A DNA stretch of 64,000 nt, taken from positions 620,001-684,000 of the forward strand of contig BSDZ01000101.1 of NCBI GenBank assembly GCA_030268105.1. The letters are read 5' to 3'. The DNA comes from Volvox africanus (Eukaryota > Chlorophyta > Chlorophyceae > Chlamydomonadales > Volvocaceae). Made by a program: the position numbers and the translations under genes. Positions 22,514 through 35,100 of this stretch are shown one piece after another. Positions within the stretch are counted from its first letter, which is position 1. The number at the start of each line of letters is the position of its first letter. The notes under the pieces were generated by a model that did not search any database, was not told the DNA's origin, and saw only the letters and a list, made by a program, of their open reading frames with translations.

Positions 22514-24370
22514 GTGAGGCGTGTCAAGCTCTGGTCGGGATGCTCACTCTGGGCCCCAGGGGCTACCTCCCCCCCCCCCAGGGGGGGCGACCGCGCCGTC
22601 TCCGCAGGCGGTCATGGCAGCGGTGGCGGTGACGGCACGGAAGCAGCGCTCGCCAAGGGCGCGGCAACTGGCGCCCCAGCGGCCATGGGCCCGCACTTGC
22701 CCGCGGCTGCAGACCCCGACACACCTGTGGCCGCTACACCAATGGCCACTGCGCCGGCTACGGCACACGAGCAGACGTGGCCGTCTGACCCAGGCGGCAG
22801 AGAGGCCAGGAGCCCGCGCGGCGCTGACGCCCCAAGCTGGGACCCATGGGGCGGTTTCTGGGGTGCTCCCCCTGCGGAGCACCCTGCCTGGGACTATGAT
22901 GGACGCCGAGGCCTCCGTTATGTAACATTGGGCAGTGGAGATGATGGAGTGCTGACGCCCGCCACTGAGTATCACTCCGCGTTGGGGTATGGACCGGGAG
23001 GATCTGGGCCACCAATGCGCTCACTTAGGTGGGGTGTGCGAACTGAGGGGGTTCCTGAGGAGGTTCTTCCTGGCGGGCCTGTTGCGGCGTCCCACCCGCT
23101 TTACTCGCCATGGGAGGGGGACGTAGGCCGTCGCCCGCGGGCTGCAGCGCCCCACCGAGAGGGGGTCCTATCAGGGAGACAAGGCTTAGGGGTTGCTTCG
23201 CAGATGGGAGCTGTCCCACCGCCAGCCAAGGCGGCGAATCAGCGCCAGCCTAGGGCACCTGCACCACTAGAGGCCCCGTGCTGGGAATCCATGCACTTCA
23301 CCACTGACGCATTTGCCCCGCCAGACCCGCTTCCGCCCCCTGTGCTTTGGTTGCTCGCACAAGTGGACTATGTCGCTAGGGCCGTTGAGCGCCGGTACTC
23401 CCTCCGTGGCATACTAGCGCACTCTCTCCTGTCTCAGATAGGGAAGACACCAGACTCGGGCACGCTGCGGTGCGCTCCCAGCAGCTCCGATGCAGACCCG
23501 CCTGTCTGGACCGCCACCCATCTCATGTCGTTCCTCCCCGCCGTTGCCCGCTTCCTTGGCTGCCCCGTCCAGATGTTCCGCTGGGAGGAGCTTTATGCGA
23601 GCCTGGAGGGCAGGCTGCAGCCGCGGCCGCCGCCCGCCCCACTGCAGCCCGGCAGGCCGCCCCTGCAGCCACGAACGCCCCGCTACCCGGCCCCTGCACC
23701 GCCCTCAGCAGGTCCAGCGGCGGTCGTTCCTGCCGCGCCGGCGGCCTCCGCCTCATATGTCCCAGGCACGCCCCTGCCTGATCCTCCTCAGCCTCCATGC
23801 GGGCCTCCCAGGTACCCGCCGGGCAAGCCGCCCGCTCTGCCGCCGCCCCACTCCACTCCACCACCTCCGATCCACCCGGCTCTGGGCTCGCCTGATAAGT
23901 GCTCCACGCCCCGTGCCACTGGCGTCGTGGATCTTGTGGGCGACCCGCAGCCCCGCCAGCCCGGCTGCATTGTGGCGCCCATCTCGCCACAGTGGACACC
24001 CATGAAAGGCACTAAGGACTACGCATGGGCCTACGATGGGGCATCCGACGGCTTCACGGCCTTCAAGTCCCACGCGCTGGGCTATGCTGAATGCGCCCTA
24101 TACCCGCTGACCCACGAGAAGCGAACGGGTGCTGACTACTCCGAGGTCTTGCGCAAGTTGGTCTGTCACTTTCTTCCTGTCAACACGCCCAGTGTCGTGG
24201 ACGCAGCGATGCCGTTCGCTGCACATGACAGTGGTGCTGAAATTGGAGAAGTTTTCGGTTGCCAGCGGTGGCAGCCAAGGCACGTTCGGGGTTGCAAAAG
24301 TTTAGGTCAGGAGGCACCACAGTGGTGGCCACGGCAGTGCTCCCAAGTCATTTCAAAGCTAATGAAGTAA
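22514..24370 (+). CDS. Proline-rich gag-like ORF in a GC-rich island (probable mobile element)
   Basis: This is an uninterrupted 618-codon reading frame; the first in-frame ATG is at 22685, giving about 561 aa. It is rich in Pro, Ala and Gly, has a long proline-rich middle (about residues 360-490), and ends in a more ordinary segment with Trp and aromatic residues (WTPMKGTKDYAWAYDG, FLPVNTPSVVDAAMPF). No known catalytic domain is recognised. Base composition jumps to very high GC relative to both flanks, and no introns are apparent. I infer a retroelement gag/ORF1, perhaps of DIRS or LTR type, but no reverse transcriptase was found beside it. It could instead be a lineage-specific host gene. 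Confidence 0.4.
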   Translation: MRRVKLWSGCSLWAPGATSPPPRGGDRAVSAGGHGSGGGDGTEAALAKGAATGAPAAMGPHLPAAADPDTPVAATPMATAPATAHEQTWPSDPGGREARSPRGADAPSWDPWGGFWGAPPAEHPAWDYDGRRGLRYVTLGSGDDGVLTPATEYHSALGYGPGGSGPPMRSLRWGVRTEGVPEEVLPGGPVAASHPLYSPWEGDVGRRPRAAAPHREGVLSGRQGLGVASQMGAVPPPAKAANQRQPRAPAPLEAPCWESMHFTTDAFAPPDPLPPPVLWLLAQVDYVARAVERRYSLRGILAHSLLSQIGKTPDSGTLRCAPSSSDADPPVWTATHLMSFLPAVARFLGCPVQMFRWEELYASLEGRLQPRPPPAPLQPGRPPLQPRTPRYPAPAPPSAGPAAVVPAAPAASASYVPGTPLPDPPQPPCGPPRYPPGKPPALPPPHSTPPPPIHPALGSPDKCSTPRATGVVDLVGDPQPRQPGCIVAPISPQWTPMKGTKDYAWAYDGASDGFTAFKSHALGYAECALYPLTHEKRTGADYSEVLRKLVCHFLPVNTPSVVDAAMPFAAHDSGAEIGEVFGCQRWQPRHVRGCKSLGQEAPQWWPRQCSQVISKLMK

Positions 24371-26030
24371 CCTGAAGGCCATGTACATCGGAATTTCAAT
24401 TTCAGTGAACATAGTGCGGCATAACCTTGCACCGGCCAAGGGTCAAGTGATTTCAAAGCTTCATTCACTGGCAGCGAGCTCTCCCCACTCCCAAGCAACT
24501 GCCGAAGCGCACCTCAGCGGTGTTTATTGCTCCGCTAGATGCACATGCGTACCCAAGCTATCATCTCCCATTCGCAACCGCCAAACCGCCAACCGCCAAC
24601 GCATATACCCCCTTCCTGACGATTAAATATAGCAGGGCCCTCAGCGCTGCACATCGTGTTAACCCATCTTTACCGCCCTTGGACGTGAACAGCAACACGG
24701 AGCTTTGTGGACAACATGACGGCAGATACACATAGTCGAAGACGAACATACCAACGCACCCATCCACACACGTGTGGGAAGACTCAAAACCAGTTTGGCC
24801 ACATATGCCAGTAAACGAAGACAAAGCATTCAGGTTTGAATGGAAAACAAAAGATAGATGCGCCCAAAACCCAAAACACATTGCCTTAATTAAACACTTC
24901 TCAGACAGAACGGATCAACAACTTGCAAAGTCGCAATCAGCGGTGGTTTCGGCCGTTTCCGAAATTCACCGCTCTTCGCTATTAACAACAATAATTTGTG
25001 TCATGCGACTGGCGACTCCAGAACAAATTTGTTATTTCATGGCCAAGGCGGCATTTAACAGACTGCAGTACAATCCTGTGCCACGCTCACCCCCACCACT
25101 ACATACACCTAATATGTAGCAGCCCTGCCACATTTCCTTGAAGCAGAGCTCTATGCGGCCGACTCAACTCCCTCTCCTCTTCTCGTGCCGACCTCCCAAC
25201 ACATCCCACCCTCCCCCTCCTCCTCTTCCTCCTACCACCATTTCAGGTACGTTCATAGGGACCGCGAGTTCCTGGACCGCATGGGCCGTTGTTTGATACG
25301 CCTCCCCCCTCCTCCTCCTCCTCCTCCCCCTCCTCCTCCCCTTCCTCCTCCCACAGCGCAACGTCCAACCCAAAGTCCCAGATTTCTCACCGGCCCCCAC
25401 CTACGCTCCACTACCCCCCAGCCGGATCGAGCTAAACTCAACCTCCTCTCCACTTCATCAGTTTCTAGTTACGCACTCGGCTCGCCGCAATATCCGCGGC
25501 CGCTATCCAGAAGCGACCCCCTAAACGGCTTCTCAGGATTTGCCCCCCTCCCCCTCCCCCACCACCCGAGGCTGCGATAACTCCGGATGCGGTCATCGTA
25601 ACCCCAGGCACCCCCACCCGGGCACCGCACACGTCCTCCCCCTTACCCCCCTCCCCCTGTCAGTGTAGGCTAGTAGCCTCAGGGAGCGGCAGTGGGCCAC
25701 ATCCCTCCTCCAGGCTGCTGCCCACGGATCTACAGGCCGTCCAAGCCAATCGTCCAAGTATACCACCACCACCAGCGCCGGCAGCAGACCTGTTAGTGCC
25801 CCACCCCAACTGCCGACCCGAATGACCAACCATCCCGTAATCTGGATTTTGAATTGTGGATTGCGGATTCCGATATTTAACACTTCATCAGGCCTGTAAT
25901 GATGTTAATGGAACGTTAAGTCAAAGCGAAGGAGGAGGGGCTTCAACTCAATAATTATCCAAACCGTTAGAAGAGGTCCCGACAATTCACCTCCACCACT
26001 ACCACCTTCACCTTCACATTCTACGTTACC
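24371..26030. other. Intergenic, low-complexity CCT/CTC-rich sequence
   Basis: No supported gene. Pyrimidine-rich CCTCCT tracts (25300-25350 and 25540-25570) create open frames of Pro/Ser on one strand and Gly/Arg on the other; these are compositional artefacts. A repeated motif (AGTCATTTCAAAGCT near 24346, AGTGATTTCAAAGCT near 24447) occurs twice just after the GC-rich island and may mark an element boundary. Confidence 0.4.
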
Positions 26031-26190
26031 AGCACCAGCACCAGCACCAGCACCAGCACCAGCACCAGCACCAGCACCAGCACCAGCACCAGCACCAGCA
26101 CCAGCACCAGCACCAGCACCAGCACCAGCACCAGCACCAGCACCAGCACCACCAGCACCATCAGCACGAGCACCAGCACCAGCACAGCTC
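26031..26190. repeat. (CCAGCA)n hexanucleotide microsatellite
   Basis: About 25 units of CCAGCA (TGCTGG on the minus strand), almost perfect, lie directly downstream of the TAA stop of the Mediator-like gene and therefore in its 3' UTR. The (Ala-Gly)n frame seen through it is not part of the protein, because the coding frame stops at 26192. Confidence 0.9.
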
Positions 26191-26191
26191 A

Positions 26192-29100
26192 TTAGTACTC
26201 CAGGTCCTGTTCCAGCCCCAGTCTTGCGCGCTTCCATTGGGATCCCAGCTCTGCGGGCGGCGCACAGCATACCCAGGCGCGCTGCACCGCCGCCAGAAGG
26301 GGAGGCAGATTGCGGCGCGAGGCGGCCGCGCCCACTCCGGGCCCCATCTGCGTGGTGACGGCGCCCACGGCCGCGGCGCCCTCCAGGCTCCAGGAAGTCC
26401 CCGGAGGTATCGGTACGGAGGTCAAGCAGTCCACCAACGGCCCTGAAGAGGGAGAAAGGGGAGGGGGAGGGGGAGGGGGAAAACACTTCACAAGGTCGGA
26501 GGGGACGATAGAAGAGGCGGCGGAGAAGGGGGGGAGCGAGGCAGAGGGGGACAGGCGTAGGACTACAGGTGTGAAGATTAAGTAACCAATATTGTGCGGG
26601 GAGGAGGTATGGGTTGGGGGAGGGGGAGGGGCGATAAGAGCAGGTACAGGGAACGGGGAAGAGGCCATGCGTGAGTCGGATAAATTTCGCAACGCTCAAC
26701 TCCTAACACACACACACAGGCACACAGAAACATACAGCAACACAACACCGTGCCCTACTCCTTGCCCCGCCTCCCTTTGTCTCCCGTCCGTGTCCCCCTC
26801 CCCAGCTCGAATCTGTGACTGCAGCCTTCACGTCGCCTCCCAATCCTCTCACCTTGGGCGTTGGTCCACAGCGGCGCTGAGCTCCCCAGGGCCAGCGCCG
26901 CCCCCCGCTGCCGCCGCCAGCGCTGCCGCCGCCGGCTGCTCACCTGCTGAGCGAGGATGTGGCTGTGTAGCTCGGGTGGAGGCGCGGGGCCCCTGCAGTT
27001 AAAACAGTTTGGTAGTTACGCAATTTAATCAGTTGGGGCAACGGAACATTTGATTGGACGACTGGACGGGCTTGAGCTTGCGATAAATAATCAGATATGG
27101 TATTTGTTTGTTTGTTTGGTTGGTTGGTTAATTGGTTGGCGACGAGGGAGAAAGGACTGTGTATGGTGTTTACAACCCTCCCCTCTTCCACAACGGATTG
27201 TGAGAGACGAACTCAAACCTCTCCACATGACATGACATCGGTGTCGGGACGTACGAGTTATGAATCAAAAAGCTGCTGGTGCTCCTCCACGAGCGCGTCC
27301 AAAAGTGTGAAATCCATTTACGTGTACGGAAAACCAGGTCGGTGTAAAACACGGTAAGATGGCGACTGACTGCTCGCGAAACTGACGTGGAGTTATTACC
27401 GGGTTTTAAGTTACCATGGCAAACACATTAAAACATCTTTTCCGTAACTCTTGCAATATTATTCATATCATTATATTGAGAAAGAGAGAAAGTTAAGACT
27501 TTCAAAATCCTGAAATACAGCAAAAGCCGTCTGGTGGTAGCATCAGGGGCCAGAACTGGAACAGGAATGCCTCCCCAGCAAATGCCTCCTCGCAGGCCCA
27601 GGCCCTCACCTGAAGCTCATCCACATCTTCCTGGCAGCTGCGTGCGGGGCTTGACGCGGGTCCAGCAACTGAGCCTGCAGCCCTAGGGCTCGGTAGCGCT
27701 CCAGGAGGGTCTCCCGACTCATGGCGAAGTGGGGAGTCAGCTTGGTGAGCTCGTCGCTCCGAAAACACTGGACAGTGCCGTGCAGGACCGGCGACAGGGC
27801 GAGGGTGAGGAAAACGGGTGGCGGAGGGCACATTGCTGGGGTTGGGGTTTTGAGGAGAGGGAGGAAGGTGCTGGTACTGGAGGGACGAGGACTAACCGGA
27901 AGGGTCGAATGACGGCTGACGCCGTCCCAAGCAGGAAGAGTGGAAACGAGCTGTGACGTAAACTGACTAAGTAGTCGCCAAGGCCGCGAATTAAAGCAGG
28001 GAAACGAAGAAGGGAAACCGTTATTGCCTTATTGCTGGCGGCGAAGTGAAAGCCGTGTTGAGTCCGAGGCGAAGCTGGCAAACCAACCCATCCACCCAAC
28101 CCAGCCAGCTCGAAGTGCGCGCGCGTGTACCAACCGAACCAAGCGCGGTTCAGCGCGAACCCACTCACCTGGGGCAACGGAGGCGGTAGCAGTCGTAATA
28201 GCAAGGACGTGCACACGCGAGGGGAAGAAGAAGAGTAAGCGCAGAGACAGAGGAGGACAGAAAAGGGCGAGTACAAGTCCAAGGCAGTACGTACCGGCAT
28301 TCGTACCAGTACCAGTACCAGAACAAGTATCTCTATCATGATCAGAAATTTCGGTAAACTTGCCATACATGCTCATCTGTATGTGCCGTACCTGCGCCAG
28401 GAGGCTGGGTGTGATAAGTCCCTTAGACCTGCAGTAATGGAGGTGGAAGGGTCCGGGAAAGGCGCCGGGGAGCGTTTGCTGCATGAGCACCTGCAGCCGG
28501 GGGTGGGAGTGAAGGGGGGGGAAGAGGGCGGGAAATGAGCAACTCTGTACGTGTGTGTATGTGAGCACGTGCGTGTATGCGTGTAAGTACAAAGAACCCC
28601 CGTAATTTCGAGAGACCCATGACTGGTTGCCGTGAATGTGTGACCCCATGTGAAATAAACCAATGATACGGCATGAGGGGAGGTACGAGAGAAACCGAAT
28701 GGTTTCGACAGGCTTCACGTCCACGTCTTCACTTCCTCCTTCCTCACCCCACTGCCCCTTCCTCACCCCACTTCCTCCTTCCTCGCCCCACTGCCCCTTC
28801 CTCACCCCACTGCCCCTTTCTCACCCCACTGCCCCTTCCTCACCCCACTTCCTCCTTCCTCACCCCACTTCCTCCTTCCTCACCCCACTTCCTCCTTCCT
28901 CACCCCACTTCCTCCTTCCTCACCCCACTTCCTCCTTCCTCACCCCACTTCCTCCTTCCTCACCCCACTTCCTCCTTCCTCACCCCACTTCCTCCTTCCT
29001 CACCCCACTTCCTCCTTCCTCACCCCACTGCCCCTTCCTCACCCCACTGCCCCTTCCTCACCCCACTGCCCCTTTCTCACCCCACTGCCCCCTCCTCACC

Positions 29101-32100
29101 CCACTACCCCCTCCTCACCCCACTACCCCCTCCTCACCCAACTGCCCCTTCCTCACCCCACTTCCTCACCCCACTGCCCCCTCCTCACCCCACTACCCCC
29201 TCCTCACCCCACTGCCCCTTCCTCACCCCACTTCCTCACCCCACTGCCCCTTCCTCACCCCACTGCCCCTTCCTCACCCCACTGCCCCTTCCTCACCCCA
29301 CTGCCCCTTCCTCACCCCACTGCCCCTTCCTCACCCCACTGCCCCTTCCTCACCCCACTACCCCCTCCTCACCCCACTACCCCTTCCTCACCCCACTGCC
29401 CCTTCCTCACCCCACTGCCCCTTTCTCACCCCACTGCCCCCTCCTCACCCCACTACCCCCTCCTCACCCCACTACCCCCTCCTCACCCAACTGCCCCTTC
29501 CTCACCCCACTTCCTCACCCCACTGCCCCCTCCTCACCCCACTACCCCCTCCTCACCCCACTGCCCCTTCCTCACCCCACTTCCTCACCCCACTGCCCCT
29601 TCCTCACCCCACTGCCCCTTCCTCACCCCACTGCCCCTTCCTCACCCCACTGCCCCTTCCTCACCCCACTGCCCCTTCCTCACCCCACTACCCCCTCCTC
29701 ACCCCACTACCCCTTCCTCACCCCACTGCCCCTTCCTCACCCCACTGCCCCTTCCTCACCCCACTTCCTCCTTCCTCGCCCCACTGCCCCTTCCTCACCC
29801 CACTGCCCCTTTCTCACCCCACTGCCCCTTCCTCACCCCACTTCCTCCTTCCTCACCCCACTTCCTCCTTCCTCACCCCACTTCCTCCTTCCTCACCCCA
29901 CTTCCTCCTTCCTCACCCCACTTCCTCCTTCCTCACCCCACTTCCTCCTTCCTCACCCCACTTCCTCCTTCCTCACCCCACTTCCTCCTTCCTCACCCCA
30001 CTGCCCCTTCCTCACCCCACTGCCCCTTCCTCACCCCACTGCCCCTTTCTCACCCCACTGCCCCCTCCTCACCCCACTACCCCCTCCTCACCCCACTACC
30101 CCCTCCTCACCCAACTGCCCCTTCCTCACCCCACTTCCTCACCCCACTGCCCCCTCCTCACCCCACTACCCCCTCCTCACCCCACTGCCCCTTCCTCACC
30201 CCACTTCCTCACCCCACTGCCCCTTCCTCACCCCACTGCCCCTTCCTCACCCCACTGCCCCTTCCTCACCCCACTGCCCCTTCCTCACCCCACTGCCCCT
30301 TCCTCACCCCACTACCCCCTCCTCACCCCACTACCCCTTCCTCACCCCACTGCCCCTTCCTCACCCCACTGCCCCTTTCTCACCCCACTGCCCCCTCCTC
30401 ACCCCACTACCCCCTCCTCACCCCACTACCCCCTCCTCACCCAACTGCCCCTTCCTCACCCCACTTCCTCACCCCACTGCCCCCTCCTCACCCCACTACC
30501 CCCTCCTCACCCCACTGCCCCTTCCTCACCCCACTTCCTCACCCCACTGCCCCTTCCTCACCCCACTGCCCCTTCCTCACCCCACTGCCCCTTCCTCACC
30601 CCACTGCCCCTTCCTCACCCCACTGCCCCTTCCTCACCCCACTACCCCCTCCTCACCCCACTACCCCTTCCTCACCCCACTGCCCCTTCCTCACCCCACT
30701 GCCCCTTCCTCACCCCACTTCCTCTTCCTCACCCCACTTCCTCCTTCCTCACCCCACTTCCTCCTTCCTCACCCCACTTCCTCCTTCCTCACCCCACTTC
30801 CTCCTTCCTCACCCCACTTCCTCCTTCCTCACCCCACTTCCTCCTTCCTCACCCCACTTCCTCCTTCCTCACCCCACTTCCTCCTTCCTCACCCCACTTC
30901 CTCCTTCCTCACCCCACTTCCTCCTTCCTCACCCCACTTCCTCCTTCCTCACCCCACTGCCCCTTCCTCACCCCACTGCCCCTTCCTCACCCCACTGCCC
31001 CTTTCTCACCCCACTGCCCCCTCCTCACCCCACTACCCCCTCCTCACCCCACTACCCCCTCCTCACCCAACTGCCCCTTCCTCACCCCACTTCCTCACCC
31101 CACTGCCCCCTCCTCACCCCACTACCCCCTCCTCACCCCACTGCCCCTTCCTCACCCCACTTCCTCACCCCACTGCCCCTTCCTCACCCCACTGCCCCTT
31201 CCTCACCCCACTGCCCCTTCCTCACCCCACTGCCCCTTCCTCACCCCACTACCCCCTCCTCACCCCACTACCCCTTCCTCACCCCACTGCCCCTTCCTCA
31301 CCCCACTGCCCCTTCCTCACCCCACTTCCTCTTCCTCACCCCACTTCCTCCTTCCTCACCCCACTTCCTCCTTCCTCACCCCACTTCCTCCTTCCTCACC
31401 CCACTTCCTCCTTCCTCACCCCACTGCCCCTTCCTCACCCCACTGCCCCTTCCTCACCCCACTGCCCCTTCCTCACCCCACTGCCCCCTCCTCACCCCAC
31501 TACCCCCTTCCTCACCCCACTGCCCCTTCCTCACCCCACTTCCTCACCCCACTGCCCCTTCCTCACCCCACTGCCCCTTCCTCACCCCACTGCCCCTTCC
31601 TCACCCCACTACCCCCTCCTCACCCTGGGCAGCTCCCCCGCCTTAGAAGCCGTCTCCACATCGGCGACCGTCAGCGGCACCACCGGGGCACCAGGGACGA
31701 GAGCTCCGGATCCATGACCCGCCGCCCCTCCCGGACCACCACCACCACCACCGCCAGATGCGCCGCCGTTTTGCTGTTGAACCAGCGCCTGGAGCAAATA
31801 CACACACGCACACGTTACGTTCGGAGTAGGGAAAAAACAGCGGTAAGGGCTATCCTTGGGGTCATTATGCGAGTCATTTGCTGGTCACCTGGGTTGGGGC
31901 GGAAGCTTAAAGTCCGTGGTCCGGCTTGGGTAGGTACGGAAATGTTGCAGCATACCCATTACCGTACCTACCAATAGGTGCGATATCCAGCTCCGTACTA
32001 ACCACCGTACCCGTACCCACCTCCACGTGCTTGCATAGTTTCTTCTGCAAGTTCTTATTGACCTGGGTGAGAGTGAACACCAGGATACGGGCTCGGCTGC

Positions 32101-35100
32101 TGACTTCCGGGCCGCCCAAAACCTCCTGCGGTTTTGAACCGGGGAAGGTCCGGGAAGAAAAGGTTTGGAAGGTTTTGAGGGGCTTATGGGCGTGTGCGGC
32201 TTTACCCGGGTTGACCTCATTTGCCAAGCTTTGTTCAGAAGGGGTTGCCTCTTCAAAAAGAGAGGCAGGGAGGCATAGGGGGAGCTCGAGATGCTGGCGT
32301 GCCGTACCTGTATAGCGGGATGCAGCCCCTGTACGGAAGACCTCGCCGCGCCGTCTCCTCCGGATTTGGAGCTCGTGGCGCCGGTCTGCTCGAGGGGGGG
32401 AAGGTCACGGCAATACGCAGGTTCTGGCTCGAATCAGATAGGGCGGGGTCACCCTTGGAGCGGGGGAGGGGTTGTAAGATGTTGGACTCCGGCAACGCAG
32501 GGGGGATCGTTGTCAGCGACGTCAATATGAATGGGGTGACTTGGCACGGTGTATGCACAGAGCAGCGTATAGAGGGGCGCACACAAGACAAGACAAGCGG
32601 GGGGTTCAAGGAAAACGGGGGCGGGAGGGGAGGGAGACGAAGGGGAGGGGGACTGGAGGGGGTGGAGGGCGAATGAAACGAGCCAGCTGGTGGTGGTGAT
32701 GGTGGTGGTGGTGAAGAAATGAGAACTAGCTAACCGTGAAGAAGTGGAGAGGATGATGGCTAAAGTCGTCCAGAAGAAAGGAAGTGGGGGAAGACGGAAA
32801 GTCCTACACACGGACTAAAGAAGGGAACCACGCGCACATCCATACACACGGCACGCGGACAGGGCCGGGTTAGCCGCCCCTCCCAGCCCCTACATTCCTT
32901 ACTCACCCCCAACAAAACCTGCTGCATATGTTTATGCAGATTATAGTCGGGGTAGAGGCGGATCAACGGAAGCCAGCCAGCCGCCTCCGCACCCAAGCCC
33001 CTGGTCGGCCCCGTCGCCCCAGCCGCCGCCGCAGCCCCGCCAGGTCCGCTACCGGTGCCGCCGCCGCCAGCCCCAGAGCCCTCCTCTCCTTGGCCGCCCT
33101 GCGGCGCCGCCGCCCTGGCAGCCTTCTCCGCCGCCACTGCATCCGCCCACAGCTTGAGACCGGCCAGCATGAGCGTGAGCACCTCCAGCACAAACCACAC
33201 CATGTGGGCAGCCACCGTGCGGGTTTCCGGGTGCGACCTGTGCCGTACATGAGGGAGAGGACGGGGAGTCGGAGAGGGAATACGGCATCTAACGCCGCTG
33301 AGCTGTACGTTTGGTTTGTAAGTGAGGAAGGACTCCAGGTTAGGTTAGTGGTTAGTGGTTAGTTGGCCCGTTGGCCCCTGGCGCTTGAGGAGTGTCACCA
33401 CTCTTGAACGCTTACGCACACATACACAGTGGTTGCCCGGGGGTTACTCACAGTGCCTCCGACTGTGCGCCGTACACGGGTGCCAATGTGTCACTGTACT
33501 GTAGTACCCGCGCCCCTGCCAGCATGTCCGCTGCCAGTACGGCAGCCTGGGGGTGTGGCAACCGCCGCAGTACTTCTAACTTAGCCCTGGTGGAGTGGGA
33601 GTAAGACCGGGGCGTGGACCGGACCAGGTTAGACCGAAGGGTTGCAACCAACTAACGAACTAACGGTTAACTCTAGTTGGTGTTGTGCTCGAAACGCCCA
33701 ATCCTGGAGGAACATGAATCCATTCGGCCGAAGTACGGACAAGAAAGGTGACGATACCTGGAGGACAAAGCAGAAAAAGAATCACCGAGAGAAGGAAGAC
33801 GGCTGCGCCCCCGGCGTGCGTGTTTCATGGTTCAGGGTTTAGGGTTTTAAACCCTGAAGTAACATTCTTAGGGTTTACTCCCAACCCCCACCAACACCTC
33901 CTTCATGCCGCGAAATCAATGGCGCTGGCGCTTGGCCGTAATGAGGCTATCCGTTGATCGGAGTAACCGCCAACCGTTCTTACCTGGTCACATGCTGCGA
34001 CAGTGCAATTCGCCATGCTGAGTCATCTGTGCCGTACAGCAGTGCATCGAGTTGATCCAAGCTTCGGCATACGTGCTCTGTACGGCCTGACAGCCAGGTG
34101 CAGCGCAGCCGCTCGGCCACGTCCCAAACACTGCGGGTGGTGGTGGTGGTGGATGGAGCTAGGTTAAGCCGAGGTAGGCGGGGTAAAACACATGTTCGTG
34201 CGGCACGGTTCCCGGGGAAGGTACTTTTCAGCAGGCGATGATACTTTTCGTGTCTGTGTTCCGAAACGCCAACCCTGAGATGATGAACACCCGCCCCTTA
34301 ACCCCGCCACTCCTACCCTCCCTCCTTCCTTCCCCTCCCCCCCACACACACGGACAGCCCTAACGTCCGTTCGTGAACTTAGCACACCTGTGGCGGTGAA
34401 GTGCTCCCCAGGCCAGCCTCATCGTGTCCATATTGCACGCGATTGTGTCCTCTATTCGTTCGAGGGCGGCGACATCCCCGCCGCCGGCGGCGGCGGCGGC
34501 CCCCGATGGCGGCGGCACCACATCCGGCACCGTACAGATGTGCAACATCACAACGTCGCCGCCGCCACCGTTGGCGTCATCGCCACCATAATAGCCGTCA
34601 GGCCAAAACGCCAGCTCCCCCAAACATACCGCGGGATCCGAGTCAAGGTGCCGTACTCGTACGACAGAGCAGAGGCAACAGCTGTTGGGAGATAAGCAGC
34701 CCTTTAGTGCCAGTACTTCCGGCTGCGCAGCCGCTGCCGTCACCTCCGACAGCGTGCCGATACTGTTGCCATTGCCGTACGAGTTGTTGCCGTACGCGCT
34801 CCCCGGGGATACGGCAGAAGCCGCGTAACCAGCGCCTCCATGATTTTGGGCTGCAGTAAGGCCAGCGGACAAAAATCCGGAACAAATTGCGGCAACATGT
34901 GAATATTAATATGAATAGGACCTTTCAAAAGGCATATGGCGCATGTGAAAGCTCGAGAAGTCGACGACACCATATTCTTGAAGGGCAAAGACACAAGAGC
35001 ACAAAGCACATCTACGACATGCCGGATCTGCTGCGTACAACATTGCGTGGGTCATCTCTAGATTTAAGCTGGTTCCCTCAACCGCACCCCTCACGGGGGG

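Noticed and set aside
22544..22975. Minus-strand ORFs opposite the GC-rich island
   Set aside because: Shadow frames of a very GC-rich sequence. The plus frame is longer and has a more protein-like C-terminus.
25905..26699. 264-codon ORF with (Ala-Gly)n repeat
   Set aside because: It is the hexanucleotide array read in a non-coding frame. The MED16-like coding frame ends at 26192 with a good exon acceptor at 26442.
28733..31628. CRISPR array
   Set aside because: Units are contiguous with no unique spacers, there are no cas genes, and the genome is eukaryotic.
28663..31977. Two open frames of over 1,000 codons (Pro/Ser/His-rich) on the plus strand
   Set aside because: They run through a minisatellite whose units lack stop codons in several frames at once. 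The opposite strand carries MED16-like exons on both sides, so the frames are compositional artefacts.
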